The notes beneath the pieces were generated by a model. The model made no database searches, had not been told where the DNA came from, and saw nothing but the letters and a program-made list of their open reading frames with translations. 64,000 nucleotides of DNA from the NCBI RefSeq assembly GCF_005154805.1, contig NZ_CP039727.1:1733501-1797500 (forward strand), written 5' to 3'. The DNA is from Bacillus sp. S3 (GTDB lineage Bacteria > Bacillota > Bacilli > Bacillales > Cytobacillaceae). Both the position numbers and the translations under genes were made by a program. Position 1 is the stretch's first letter. Every line of letters begins with the position of its first letter. Positions 56,144-64,000 of this stretch are shown piece by piece.

Positions 56144-56617
56144 TTATATGTGTTGTGCTTCGACGCCTTCTGGATACCAGACAAGTGGATTTTCTCCACG
56201 GTCACGCTCCATATCATAATCAACATTGCTAAACCCTAATTTTTCCCAAAAACCACTTGATTGGACTCTAGGGTTTGTTTTAATTGGCAGCCCGAAACTT
56301 TTAGCAAACGAGACAAGGGCTTTACCGAAGCCTTTCCCTTGATAATCAGGGAGTACTTCCAGTTTCCATAATTCTAAATAGTTTTGTGGCGGAAAGAAAT
56401 AACGGTCGAATTTCGCATCAATCTGATATAAACTCATGCGTGCTACTAATTTGTCCCCAAAATAAATGCCGTAGAAAGGTGATTCACTATCATTATCAAT
56501 CATATTTGCTTCAAGGTCTTCAAACATCGATAACTCTTGAATTCCATATTCCTTAAATTTTTTAAATTCTTCTAGTGTTTTAAAATTTACTTTTAGTTTT
56601 TCCACTTTTATCGCCAT
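56144..56617 (-). CDS. ylbP: GNAT acetyltransferase YlbP
   Basis: A 157-residue GNAT protein: acetyl-CoA motif LPDYQGKGFGKALVSF (about 110-125) and the late NPRVQSSGFWEKLGF strand. The substrate is unknown. In the position and strand of B. subtilis ylbP. ataggaggt site. Confidence 0.88.
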   Translation of the reverse strand: MAIKVEKLKVNFKTLEEFKKFKEYGIQELSMFEDLEANMIDNDSESPFYGIYFGDKLVARMSLYQIDAKFDRYFFPPQNYLELWKLEVLPDYQGKGFGKALVSFAKSFGLPIKTNPRVQSSGFWEKLGFSNVDYDMERDRGENPLVWYPEGVEAQHI

Positions 56618-56758
56618 AGTTAAACCTCCTAAAAAGTTACCATCTTAATTTTGCAAATATTCATTTGGTTTTTGAAAACACACAATGAAATTTTTTTATT
56701 ATTCAAATGAATTACGTTCATTATATAACAAATTCACAAAAAATTCTTCAAATAACTT

Positions 56759-56774
56759 TAGGAAGCGTTTTCAA
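56759..56774 (+). promoter_or_regulatory. CcpA (cre) site before the acyl-CoA carboxylase operon
   Basis: TAGGAAGCGTTTTCAA matches WTGNAARCGNWWWCAW at 15 of 16 positions, 77 bases before the accC-like start. It predicts glucose repression of the operon. No clear -35/-10 pair was fixed. Confidence 0.7.
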
Positions 56775-56850
56775 AAATTGCAGGAAATTCAGAGAATGAT
56801 GTAGAAAAATAAAAGGGATGGAACAAAAGGGATACGAAAGGGGAAAAAAT

Positions 56851-58188
56851 GTGCAAAAAATATTAATCGCCAATCGGGGAGAAATTGCCCTTCGGATTAT
56901 TAAAACCTGTCAGGAGATGGGGATTGAAACAGTTGCTATCTATTCCAAAGCCGATCAGGAAATGCCTTTTGTTAAAGCTGCCACAAAGGCTGTTTGTGTT
57001 GGAGAACCGCCTGTAAACAAATCCTATTTACAAAGTGATAAAATTCTGGAAATCGCAAAAAGTGAAAAAGTGGATGCCATTCATCCCGGCTATGGCTTTT
57101 TATCCGAAAATGCAGCATTTGCTAAAGAGGCAATCAATGAAGGAATTATATTTATTGGACCGAAGCCAGAAACGATTGAATTAATGGGAGACAAAATCGT
57201 GTCTCGCCGGACCATGGAGAAGGCTGGTGTCCCAGTTGTGCCCGGAAGTGTGAATGGTGTAAAGACGATTGCAGAAGCGTGCAGTCTTGCAGAGGCGATC
57301 GGATATCCCATCATGCTTAAGGCAAGCGGCGGGGGCGGGGGAATAGGCATGGTGCTAGTAGAAAATGAGCAAGCGCTCGTTAAGTTTTATGATTCAACTA
57401 AGTCGAGAGCGATGGCCTATTTCGGTTCAGATGAGGTTTTTATTGAAAAATATATTGCGGATGCCAGACATATTGAGGTTCAGGTGTTTGGGGACAGCGC
57501 TGGAAACATCGTCCATCTATTTGAACGGGATTGTTCCATACAAAGAAGGCACCAAAAGGTTGTCGAGGAATCACCATCCCCTTTTCTATCCGAGACAGTC
57601 CGGCATAAAATGTATGAAACAGCTGTGAAAGCAGCACATGCTGTGGAATATACAAATGCTGGAACGATTGAATTCATTGTCGATGAAAATGAGAATTTTT
57701 ACTTTCTCGAAATGAATACCCGGCTTCAAGTCGAACACCCTGTGACAGAAATGATTACCGGCCTGGATTTAGTTAAATGGCAAATTCTTGTGGCACGAGG
57801 TGAGAAATTACCTTTATTGCAACCTGAGATTGCCTCATCAGGGAACGCAATCGAATTTAGGCTTTATGCGGAAGACCCTGTTCGCTTTTTGCCATCCCCG
57901 GGAAAAATCACGAAGCTCAAATGGAATCAAAAAGAAGAAGTGAGAATTGACTCCGGATATGAAGAAGGCGGAACGGTGACACCATTTTACGATCCGATGA
58001 TTGCCAAATGTATTTTTCATGGTGACACACGGAAGCAAGCATTAGCCGCCGCAGAAAATTTCTTTAATGAGATAGAAATTGAGGGGATTAAAACGAATGC
58101 CCCAATATTCTTAACGATACTTGCAAACGAAGACTTCCAAAAGGGATTGTACACAACAAGCTTTTTAATAAAAAATTTGGTGAAATAA
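56851..58188 (+). CDS. Biotin carboxylase subunit of an acyl-CoA carboxylase
   Basis: A 445-residue ATP-grasp biotin carboxylase: HPGYGFLSENAAFAKE (about 70-85), ATP loop KASGGGGGIGM (about 155-165), FLEMNTRLQVEHPVTE (about 285). GTG at 56851 is preferred (aaagggg, 7 bases); a longer frame from ATG 56818 is possible. A second housekeeping accC must exist elsewhere. With the next two genes it resembles B. subtilis yngH-yngHB-yngE (leucine-type catabolism), minus the other yng genes. Confidence 0.88.
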   Translation: MQKILIANRGEIALRIIKTCQEMGIETVAIYSKADQEMPFVKAATKAVCVGEPPVNKSYLQSDKILEIAKSEKVDAIHPGYGFLSENAAFAKEAINEGIIFIGPKPETIELMGDKIVSRRTMEKAGVPVVPGSVNGVKTIAEACSLAEAIGYPIMLKASGGGGGIGMVLVENEQALVKFYDSTKSRAMAYFGSDEVFIEKYIADARHIEVQVFGDSAGNIVHLFERDCSIQRRHQKVVEESPSPFLSETVRHKMYETAVKAAHAVEYTNAGTIEFIVDENENFYFLEMNTRLQVEHPVTEMITGLDLVKWQILVARGEKLPLLQPEIASSGNAIEFRLYAEDPVRFLPSPGKITKLKWNQKEEVRIDSGYEEGGTVTPFYDPMIAKCIFHGDTRKQALAAAENFFNEIEIEGIKTNAPIFLTILANEDFQKGLYTTSFLIKNLVK

Positions 58189-58202
58189 GGAGTGTAATAA
58201 TC

Positions 58203-58415
58203 ATGAAAGAAATTACAGCATCGATGGCAGGGACAGTATTAAATATTTTTGCAGCTTCAGGTGATCAAGTAAATCCAGGCCAAGAAGTATTAATGCTGGA
58301 ATCGATGAAAATGGAGATACCAATCGAAAGTGGAATCGAAGGAGTAGTCCAAAAAGTAAATGTCAATATCGGGGATTTCGTCAATGAAGGCGATGTTTTA
58401 ATCGTTCTGGAATAG
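58203..58415 (+). CDS. Biotin carboxyl carrier protein, small (YngHB-like)
   Basis: A 70-residue single biotinyl domain with ESMKME (biotin lysine K36). It carries carboxyl-biotin between the flanking subunits. Similar size to YngHB. ATG behind aaggagtg, 14 bases after the biotin carboxylase. Confidence 0.92.
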   Translation: MKEITASMAGTVLNIFAASGDQVNPGQEVLMLESMKMEIPIESGIEGVVQKVNVNIGDFVNEGDVLIVLE

Positions 58416-58437
58416 CATTTCTTAAAGGGGGAGCATG

Positions 58438-59979
58438 ATGGCAGCGACTAATACGTTAAATGAGCAATTAAATGAAAATAGGAAAAAAATTGAAGCTGGC
58501 GGTCAGCCAAAATACCATGAAAAATTGAAAGAACAAAGAAAATTGTTTGTGCGTGACCGGTTAGCATTATTATTCGATGAGGGAAAATATGAAGAGGATG
58601 GGAAATTTGCCAACTTTCAGGCTGGTAATCTACCCGCCGATGGTGTCATAACGGCAATCGGTAAAATTAATGGGCAGACTGTATGTGTCATGGCCAATGA
58701 TTCGACGATTAAAGCAGGTTCCTGGGGGGCACGAACCGTTGAAAAAATAATCCGGATTCAAGAAACAGCGGAAAAGTTAAAGGTTCCATTATTTTATCTT
58801 GTCGATTCTGCAGGTGCGAGAATCACCGACCAATTAGAGATGTTTCCAAATCGACGCGGGGCAGGGAAAATCTTTCATAATCAAGTAAAGCTCTCCGGAA
58901 TGATTCCGCAAGTTTGTATTCTGTTTGGCCCTTCTGCAGCCGGAGGAGCGTACATCCCGGCATTTTGTGATATTGTCATCATGGTTGATCAAAACGCTTC
59001 GATGTATTTGGGTTCACCACGCATGGCGGAAAAGGTGATTGGGGAAAAGGTAACACTCGAAGAAATGGGTGGTGCCCGTATGCACTGTACCATTAGTGGC
59101 TGCGGCGATGTTCTAGCCGCTAGTGAGGAAGAGGCAATTGCATCAGCCAAAACATACATTAGCTATTTTCCCGCCAGCTTTAAGGACAAATCAAAAATAA
59201 CTGAGGGCGAGGCTGCAAAGGAGGGCCGTGAACTGGAAGCCATTATTCCGGAAAACCAAAATGCCCCTTTTGATATGAAAGAATGTATCGACCGACTAGT
59301 AGACAATGCTAGCTTTTATGAAATAAAAAAATTATTTGCACCAGAATTAATAACAGGATTAGCTAGAATAAATGGAAGAGCTATTGGGATCATTGCTAAT
59401 CAGCCAAAGGTTAAAGGCGGGGTTTTATTTGTCGATTCAGCTGATAAAGCAGCAAAATTCATCCAGCTCTGCGATGCTTTCCATATTCCATTATTATTCC
59501 TGGCAGATGTCCCCGGATTTATGATTGGTACAAAAGTAGAACGGGCCGGTATTATCCGTCACGGTGCAAAATTGATAGCAGCCATGAGTTCGGCAACAGT
59601 ACCGAAAATCTCGGTAATTGTTAGAAAAGCGTATGGTGCAGGACTATATGCGATGGCTGGTCCCGCGTTTGAACCTGATTGCTGTATCGCTCTTCCTACT
59701 GCTCAAATCGCTGTGATGGGTCCGGAAGCAGCAGTAAATGCTGTATATTCGAATAAAATTAATGAAATTGATGATCCAAAAGAAAGAATTGCCTATGTTC
59801 AAGAAAAACATAAAGAATATAAAGAACATATCGACATATACAAACTGGCATCAGAGCTAATCGTCGATGAAATTGTGGCACCATCTGAATTAAGAGATGT
59901 GCTTATACAGCGATTTGCTTATTATGAAACAAAAGAATTAACCTTTAGTGTCAGAAAGCATCCCGTTTATCCAGTATAA
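58438..59979 (+). CDS. Acyl-CoA carboxyltransferase beta subunit (YngE-like)
   Basis: A 513-residue crotonase-fold carboxyltransferase: N-terminal half with SAGARITDQLEMF and GPSAAGGAYIPAFCD, C-terminal half with LADVPGFMIGTKVERAGIIRHGAK and AYGAGLYAMAGPAF. Such enzymes carboxylate 3-methylcrotonyl-, propionyl- or geranyl-CoA; the closeness to YngE favours methylcrotonyl-CoA (inference). ATG 58438 fits gggggag spacing better than the ATG one codon upstream. Confidence 0.88.
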   Translation: MAATNTLNEQLNENRKKIEAGGQPKYHEKLKEQRKLFVRDRLALLFDEGKYEEDGKFANFQAGNLPADGVITAIGKINGQTVCVMANDSTIKAGSWGARTVEKIIRIQETAEKLKVPLFYLVDSAGARITDQLEMFPNRRGAGKIFHNQVKLSGMIPQVCILFGPSAAGGAYIPAFCDIVIMVDQNASMYLGSPRMAEKVIGEKVTLEEMGGARMHCTISGCGDVLAASEEEAIASAKTYISYFPASFKDKSKITEGEAAKEGRELEAIIPENQNAPFDMKECIDRLVDNASFYEIKKLFAPELITGLARINGRAIGIIANQPKVKGGVLFVDSADKAAKFIQLCDAFHIPLLFLADVPGFMIGTKVERAGIIRHGAKLIAAMSSATVPKISVIVRKAYGAGLYAMAGPAFEPDCCIALPTAQIAVMGPEAAVNAVYSNKINEIDDPKERIAYVQEKHKEYKEHIDIYKLASELIVDEIVAPSELRDVLIQRFAYYETKELTFSVRKHPVYPV

Positions 59980-59988
59980 AAAAACATG

Positions 59989-60023
59989 CCCTTTTCGATT
60001 TTTATCGAAAAGGGTTATTTTTT
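59989..60023 (+). terminator. Terminator of the acyl-CoA carboxylase operon
   Basis: CCCTTTTCGAT / ATCGAAAAGGG with tttt loop, then T run. Confidence 0.9.
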
Positions 60024-60100
60024 TAAGAAAACCTACTAACCAATTACCAATTGCATCTGATAAAATAACGTATAATAGATGACTAAAATGAGGGATTACC

Positions 60101-61003
60101 ATGAAGGTTGGAATAATTGGTGCTGGTTCAATTGGATTATTATTTGCATCCTACATTAGTAAAGTATTTGAGGTAACGATTTACACGAGGACAACGGAGC
60201 AGGCAGACGAGATTAATCAAAATGGCATCTTGCTGCGTAAAGGAGGAGAGGAACGAATCGCTTTGGTCAGAGCTATGCCAATGACAACTTGGGAAGGATC
60301 TGAAGAGTTAACCATTATTGCTGTCAAACAATATCAACTTCCAGCGATTATCGAGAAGCTGGGCCAAGTAACTGTCGTTCTTGAAAATATGTTATTTCTA
60401 CAAAATGGAATGGGTCATTTAAAGCTGCTTGAAGATATCAGGGTAAATAATTTAATTCTTGGATCGGTTGAACATGGAGCCTTAAGAGAAAATTCGTATA
60501 CCGTAAGCCATAATGGTGAAGGGGTAACAAATGCAGCCGTTTTCCGAGGGGAAACTGCACCGTTCCAGCAATTTATTGCAGTTATGCCTTCCGAGTTTCC
60601 ATTTGTTTTTCAAGAGAATTATCATGAGATGCTTGTAAAAAAACTAATTGTCAACGCAGTCATAAATCCATTGACTGCCATCCTTCAAGTGAAAAATGGG
60701 AAATTAATTGAAAATCAGTTTTATTTTCATGCAGTAAAAAAGCTGTTTACGGAAATTTCCTTCATTTTGGACTTAAAACGCCCGGAGGATGAGCTAATGC
60801 TAGTTGTTGATATTTGTAAAAAGACGGCCGACAACCGCTCTTCGATGCTAAAAGATCTTGAAGCAAATAGGTTGACAGAAGTAGATGCCATTTTAGGATT
60901 TTTAATAGAAAAAGCAAAGAAACAGGATAAGAAGGCTCCTCAAATCGAAAGCCTGTATTACTTAATCAAAGGAAAAGAACAGGTAGGGGGGGAAGATAGA
61001 TGA
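60101..61003 (+). CDS. panE: 2-dehydropantoate 2-reductase (ketopantoate reductase)
   Basis: A 300-residue NADPH enzyme: nucleotide motif GAGSIGLLFASYIS, and the C-terminal helical domain with KKLIVNAVINPLTAILQVKNG (catalytic lysine near 175-180). It makes pantoate for coenzyme A, thus related to coaD in this window. In the position of B. subtilis ylbQ. Confidence 0.92.
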   Translation: MKVGIIGAGSIGLLFASYISKVFEVTIYTRTTEQADEINQNGILLRKGGEERIALVRAMPMTTWEGSEELTIIAVKQYQLPAIIEKLGQVTVVLENMLFLQNGMGHLKLLEDIRVNNLILGSVEHGALRENSYTVSHNGEGVTNAAVFRGETAPFQQFIAVMPSEFPFVFQENYHEMLVKKLIVNAVINPLTAILQVKNGKLIENQFYFHAVKKLFTEISFILDLKRPEDELMLVVDICKKTADNRSSMLKDLEANRLTEVDAILGFLIEKAKKQDKKAPQIESLYYLIKGKEQVGGEDR

Positions 61004-61395
61004 GTACAATCCTCTCCGCCATTTTAACTGTTTTTTTTACCTTACCGCTTCTGGGTTCATTGCTAGTTTTTATTGTAATAAAATTCTTTACTAAAAAATC
61101 CCGTAAATCGCTGCATGCGGCAGTGGATTATACGACACTTTTATACATCATATCTGTTCATTTTTTAATTGTTACGATATGGGGAAAATCATTATTTTGG
61201 TTAATAATATTACTGATGATCTTGATTGCCATGGTTTTTGTTATTGTTCATTGGAAAGTCAAGGAAGAGATTGTTTTGAAAAAGGTCGTTAAAGGGTTTT
61301 GGCGTTTTAATTTTCTTGTTTTTTTTCTAGCTTACCTGACCATATCCCTATATGGAATCATACGTGGTGCTTTGACATTTACTTTTTCTACATAA
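61000..61395 (+). CDS. DUF3397 membrane protein
   Basis: A 131-residue protein with four hydrophobic helices (about 5-25, 43-62, 66-85, 100-125). The ATG overlaps the panE stop (atga). DUF3397 proteins sit between panE and bshC in many Bacillaceae; function unknown. Confidence 0.82.
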   Translation: MSTILSAILTVFFTLPLLGSLLVFIVIKFFTKKSRKSLHAAVDYTTLLYIISVHFLIVTIWGKSLFWLIILLMILIAMVFVIVHWKVKEEIVLKKVVKGFWRFNFLVFFLAYLTISLYGIIRGALTFTFST

Positions 61396-61483
61396 ATTTT
61401 GAAGCAAAGATTTTTTCATTAAGGGGATGGTAGTGGTATACTCGAAAAGAATGAATCTGAGTAATTAGAAAGGAAGTACTTGA

Positions 61484-63118
61484 ATGGAGATTGTAAATCT
61501 CTCGCTACCAGCAACCAATCGGTTTGCATCGAATTATTTGGAACAATCTGCTGCTATCCAGCCTTTTTTTCATTATCGTTATAATGATTTGCATGAAGAT
61601 GCAAAAAGAATAGCTGAATTAAACAACAGACCGTTTCCCCGTATGGAGGTTGCTGCACATATTGAGGGCTTTATGGAGCGCTTTCCATCTTCAGAAGCTG
61701 TAAAAAAGTCAATTGAAAAATTGAAATTAAAAAATAGTACTGTAGTCATTGGCGGGCAGCAGGCAGGAATTCTGACAGGTCCGCTTTATTCCATACATAA
61801 AGTCATTTCTATCATTAAATTAGCTGAAGAAAAAGAAAAGCAGCTTGGTATTCCCGTTATTCCTGTCTTTTGGATTGCGGGAGAAGACCATGATTTTCAA
61901 GAAGTGAACCATGTATTTGTACCTGTTGCAGAAAAGATCGATAAATGGACCTACCCGGAAAAAGTTCATCAAAAGAAAATGGTGTCTGATATTCAGTTAA
62001 ACCAGAACATTTGTCTTACATGGGTTGAGAATGTAATTAAGAATTTTGGTGAAACGGAATTTACGAATGAACTTTTAGAATTTGCCAAAGGACAAATAGA
62101 AAAGTCAACAACCTTTGTTGATTTCTTTGCCCACATTATTATGGAACTTTTCAAAGATTATGGGTTATTAATTGTTGATTCCGGGAACAGTGACTTCCGG
62201 CAGTTACAAAAGGAATTTTTTACGGAGCAGATTATTCACCATGACGCCATAACCTTCTCGTTATTGGAGCAGCAAAAGCAAATAGAAAAAAAGGGATTTC
62301 CTATTACGATTGACGCAAGTGAAAAAGCGGCTAACATCTTCTATTATGATCAAAAGGTGAATGATCGCATTTTGCTTGAATTTGATCGGGAGACCGATCG
62401 ATTCGTGGGGAAAAGTGGTGTCATAACGTTCTCGAAAGAGGAATTAGTGGGATTAGCAACTGGAGATCCCGCAAAATTAAGTAATAATGTGGTGACGCGT
62501 CCGCTCATGCAGGAATGGCTGTTTCCAACCATCGCCTTTATTGCAGGACCGGGTGAAATTTCCTACTGGGCAGAGCTTAAACTAGTCTTTGAGCATTTTA
62601 ACATTAAAATGCCGCCAATTGTTCCCCGTTTGAATATTACGTTCTTGGATCGTTCAGTTGAAACGGATATTTCAGAATTAAATTTGAAGCTGACGGAAGT
62701 TTTAAGTAATGGAACGGCGAAGGAAAGGGAACAGTTTTTAGCTGCTATTAAAGATAAAGAATTAGTAGAATTATTTTCAAGGACAATCGAAATGGTAGAG
62801 AAGCAATATGCGCTGATTGAGGCCAAAACGGAACAGCTTGACCGTGCGCTTTTACCAATGCTTGCGAAAAATGAAAGTTATGTACGAAAAGAAATTGACT
62901 TTATGCTGTTAAAACTCGAAGAAGCGGTAAAGCGGAAGCACGATGTTCAGTTGAAAAAATATGCTCGTGTAGATCTAGCATTACGGCCTGACGGCTTTCC
63001 GCAAGAGCGGGTGTGGAACATATTTTATTATTTAAATCAATATGGTCTAACCTTTATGAATAAATTAATGGCGGGGTCATTTGAATTTGATGGCCGCCAT
63101 AAGGTAATGAAAATATAG
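61484..63118 (+). CDS. bshC: Bacillithiol biosynthesis cysteine ligase BshC
   Basis: A 544-residue protein (YllA family) with N-terminal Rossmann-like domain (VVIGGQQAGILTGPLYSIHK about 87-106; WIAGEDHDFQEVNH about 130-143) and a long C-terminal coiled coil (about 400-470). It is thought to add cysteine to GlcN-malate in bacillithiol synthesis. gaaaggaag site. Confidence 0.93.
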   Translation: MEIVNLSLPATNRFASNYLEQSAAIQPFFHYRYNDLHEDAKRIAELNNRPFPRMEVAAHIEGFMERFPSSEAVKKSIEKLKLKNSTVVIGGQQAGILTGPLYSIHKVISIIKLAEEKEKQLGIPVIPVFWIAGEDHDFQEVNHVFVPVAEKIDKWTYPEKVHQKKMVSDIQLNQNICLTWVENVIKNFGETEFTNELLEFAKGQIEKSTTFVDFFAHIIMELFKDYGLLIVDSGNSDFRQLQKEFFTEQIIHHDAITFSLLEQQKQIEKKGFPITIDASEKAANIFYYDQKVNDRILLEFDRETDRFVGKSGVITFSKEELVGLATGDPAKLSNNVVTRPLMQEWLFPTIAFIAGPGEISYWAELKLVFEHFNIKMPPIVPRLNITFLDRSVETDISELNLKLTEVLSNGTAKEREQFLAAIKDKELVELFSRTIEMVEKQYALIEAKTEQLDRALLPMLAKNESYVRKEIDFMLLKLEEAVKRKHDVQLKKYARVDLALRPDGFPQERVWNIFYYLNQYGLTFMNKLMAGSFEFDGRHKVMKI

Positions 63119-63120
63119 GA

Positions 63121-63158
63121 AAAACTCCACCTGAATCGGGTGGAGTTTTATTTTTTTT
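63121..63158 (+). terminator. Terminator after bshC
   Basis: AAAACTCCACC / GGTGGAGTTTT, then eight T. Confidence 0.92.
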
Positions 63159-63220
63159 ATGAAAAATCTTCAGGTTAAAAAAGGATTTTAAGGAATTTGG
63201 GGCGAATAGTTTAAAAATAG

Positions 63221-63244
63221 GTGGTGAAAAGTGGGGGAATGTGG
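63221..63244 (+). promoter_or_regulatory. MraZ operator candidate: three GTGG repeats at 10-bp period
   Basis: GTGG begins at 63221, 63231 and 63241 exactly. MraZ of E. coli binds direct repeats of 10-bp period before mraZ. A fourth GTGG at 63262 is part of the ribosome site. It predicts autoregulation of the dcw cluster. Confidence 0.6.
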
Positions 63245-63276
63245 TACATTTTTTATAGAAAGTGGGGGTAATGGGT

Positions 63277-63708
63277 ATGTTCATGGGTGAATACCATCAC
63301 AGCATTGATAATAAAGGCCGCTTGATCGTGCCCTCCAAATTCCGTGATGGACTTGGCGATATGTTTATCATCACCCGTGGATTGGATCAATGTTTGTTTG
63401 GTTACCCAGTTTCGGAGTGGGGGCTGATTGAAGAAAAGTTAAAAGGCCTGCCGCTGACGAAAAAAGATGCCCGTGCTTTTACAAGATTCTTCTTTTCAGG
63501 AGCAACAGAAAGTGAATTGGATAAACAAGGAAGAATTAATATCCCTGCACCACTATTGCAATATGCAAAGTTGGAAAAAGAATGCGTGATCTTAGGTGTT
63601 TCCAATCGAATTGAAATCTGGAGTAAACAGATTTGGGAAGACTATTTTGCACAGTCAGAAGAATCTTTTGCAGAAATTGCAGAAAATATGATTGGCTTTG
63701 ATATATAA
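63277..63708 (+). CDS. mraZ: Transcriptional regulator MraZ
   Basis: A 143-residue protein with two AbrB/SpoVT-like MraZ repeats ([40 protein letters not shown]). It forms an octameric ring and controls the division/cell-wall cluster. ATG at 63277 fits B. subtilis MraZ and a gtggggg site; the frame extends five codons upstream. Confidence 0.95.
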   Translation: MFMGEYHHSIDNKGRLIVPSKFRDGLGDMFIITRGLDQCLFGYPVSEWGLIEEKLKGLPLTKKDARAFTRFFFSGATESELDKQGRINIPAPLLQYAKLEKECVILGVSNRIEIWSKQIWEDYFAQSEESFAEIAENMIGFDI

Positions 63709-63777
63709 TGGATAAGTTATATTAATATATTTTCTGTAATCATGTAATTATGTTCGATTGGAAAAGGTGGTACGAAA

Positions 63778-64000
63778 ATGTTTGAACATACAACTGTGTT
63801 GTTAAACGAAGCTGTTGACGGCTTAAATATTAAGTCAGATGGGATTTACGTAGATTGTACTTTAGGCGGTGCCGGTCATAGTTCCCTCATCCTTTCAAGG
63901 CTTGGTGCGGGAGGTAAACTGTATGCGTTTGACCAGGACGAAACAGCCATTGCAAATGCAAAAGAAAAGTTAGCCGAATATGGAGACCGATTAGTTATTA
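63778..64000 (+). CDS. rsmH: 16S rRNA (cytosine1402-N4)-methyltransferase RsmH, 5' part
   Basis: The first 74 codons of rsmH (mraW), cut by the window end: [16 protein letters not shown] and the SAM motif [11 protein letters not shown]. It methylates C1402 of 16S rRNA. aaaaggtgg site before the ATG. Confidence 0.95.
   Translation, partial: MFEHTTVLLNEAVDGLNIKSDGIYVDCTLGGAGHSSLILSRLGAGGKLYAFDQDETAIANAKEKLAEYGDRLVI

Overview
This window is a contiguous stretch of low-GC Firmicutes chromosome from an aerobic, endospore-forming Bacillaceae. Nearly every gene resembles, and sits in the same order as, the Bacillus subtilis region that runs from ykuM (ccpC) to mraZ/rsmH. Spore-former markers include YlaJ, YlbD, GerR, SpoVV (YlbJ) and a CsfG-like RNA. 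The intergenic repeats, the caa3 oxidase cluster and the gene replacements suggest a Neobacillus/Mesobacillus-like soil Bacillus rather than B. subtilis itself; that genus guess is inference. I see no prophage, IS element, CRISPR array, rRNA or tRNA gene.

Layout. 1-4.6 kb: the end of an MFS exporter, the citrate-cycle regulator CcpC, two lysine/DAP genes (dapH, dapL), a 2-Cys peroxiredoxin and a thioredoxin-like protein. 4.7-9.3 kb: a DUF4349 lipoprotein, the K+ channel regulator KtrC, RNase J1 with the RNA polymerase epsilon subunit, and peptide deformylase. 9.5-15.5 kb: ykyA and the pyruvate dehydrogenase operon pdhABCD. 15.7-22.2 kb: small membrane and unknown genes, the dual-function RNA SR1 with its peptide SR1P, arginine decarboxylase speA, a nitronate monooxygenase-like enzyme and the yktA/yktB/ykzI/suhB/ylaF group. 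22.3-30.3 kb: typA, ylaH, ylaI, ylaJ, ylaK (phoH), ylaL, ylaN and ftsW. 30.4-42 kb: pyruvate carboxylase, heme A synthesis (ctaA, ctaB), the caa3 oxidase operon ctaCDEF, ctaG and a ctaM-like gene. 42-54.5 kb: the ylb cluster (ylbA-N), including rsmD, coaD, spoVV and tmcAL, then rpmF. 54.6-60 kb: an enoyl-CoA hydratase, gerR, a GNAT protein and a three-gene acyl-CoA carboxylase operon behind a cre site. 60-64 kb: panE, a DUF3397 gene, bshC, mraZ and the 5' part of rsmH (start of the division/cell-wall cluster).

Functional links. Central carbon flow is heavily represented: PDH, pyruvate carboxylase, CcpC, caa3 oxidase, and SR1 behind two matches to the CcpN operator. SR1P acts with GapA and RNase J1 in B. 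subtilis, and rnjA is about 8 kb upstream. Sporulation genes are scattered singly, and several carry recognisable alternative-sigma promoters: sigma-G before ylaJ, sigma-K before ylbD, and a sigma-F-like one before the CsfG-like RNA.

The most interesting non-coding signals are: the SR1 locus; a minus-strand, pyrimidine-rich small RNA between ylbG and rsmD; a family of length-variant repeats placed 0-5 bases after stop codons in the gene's own orientation; a 184-bp foldback repeat; three GTGG repeats with 10-bp period before mraZ; and a perfect 9-bp inverted repeat between ctaA and ctaB. I did not find a convincing wholly new multi-gene system; the window is mostly conserved core genome.
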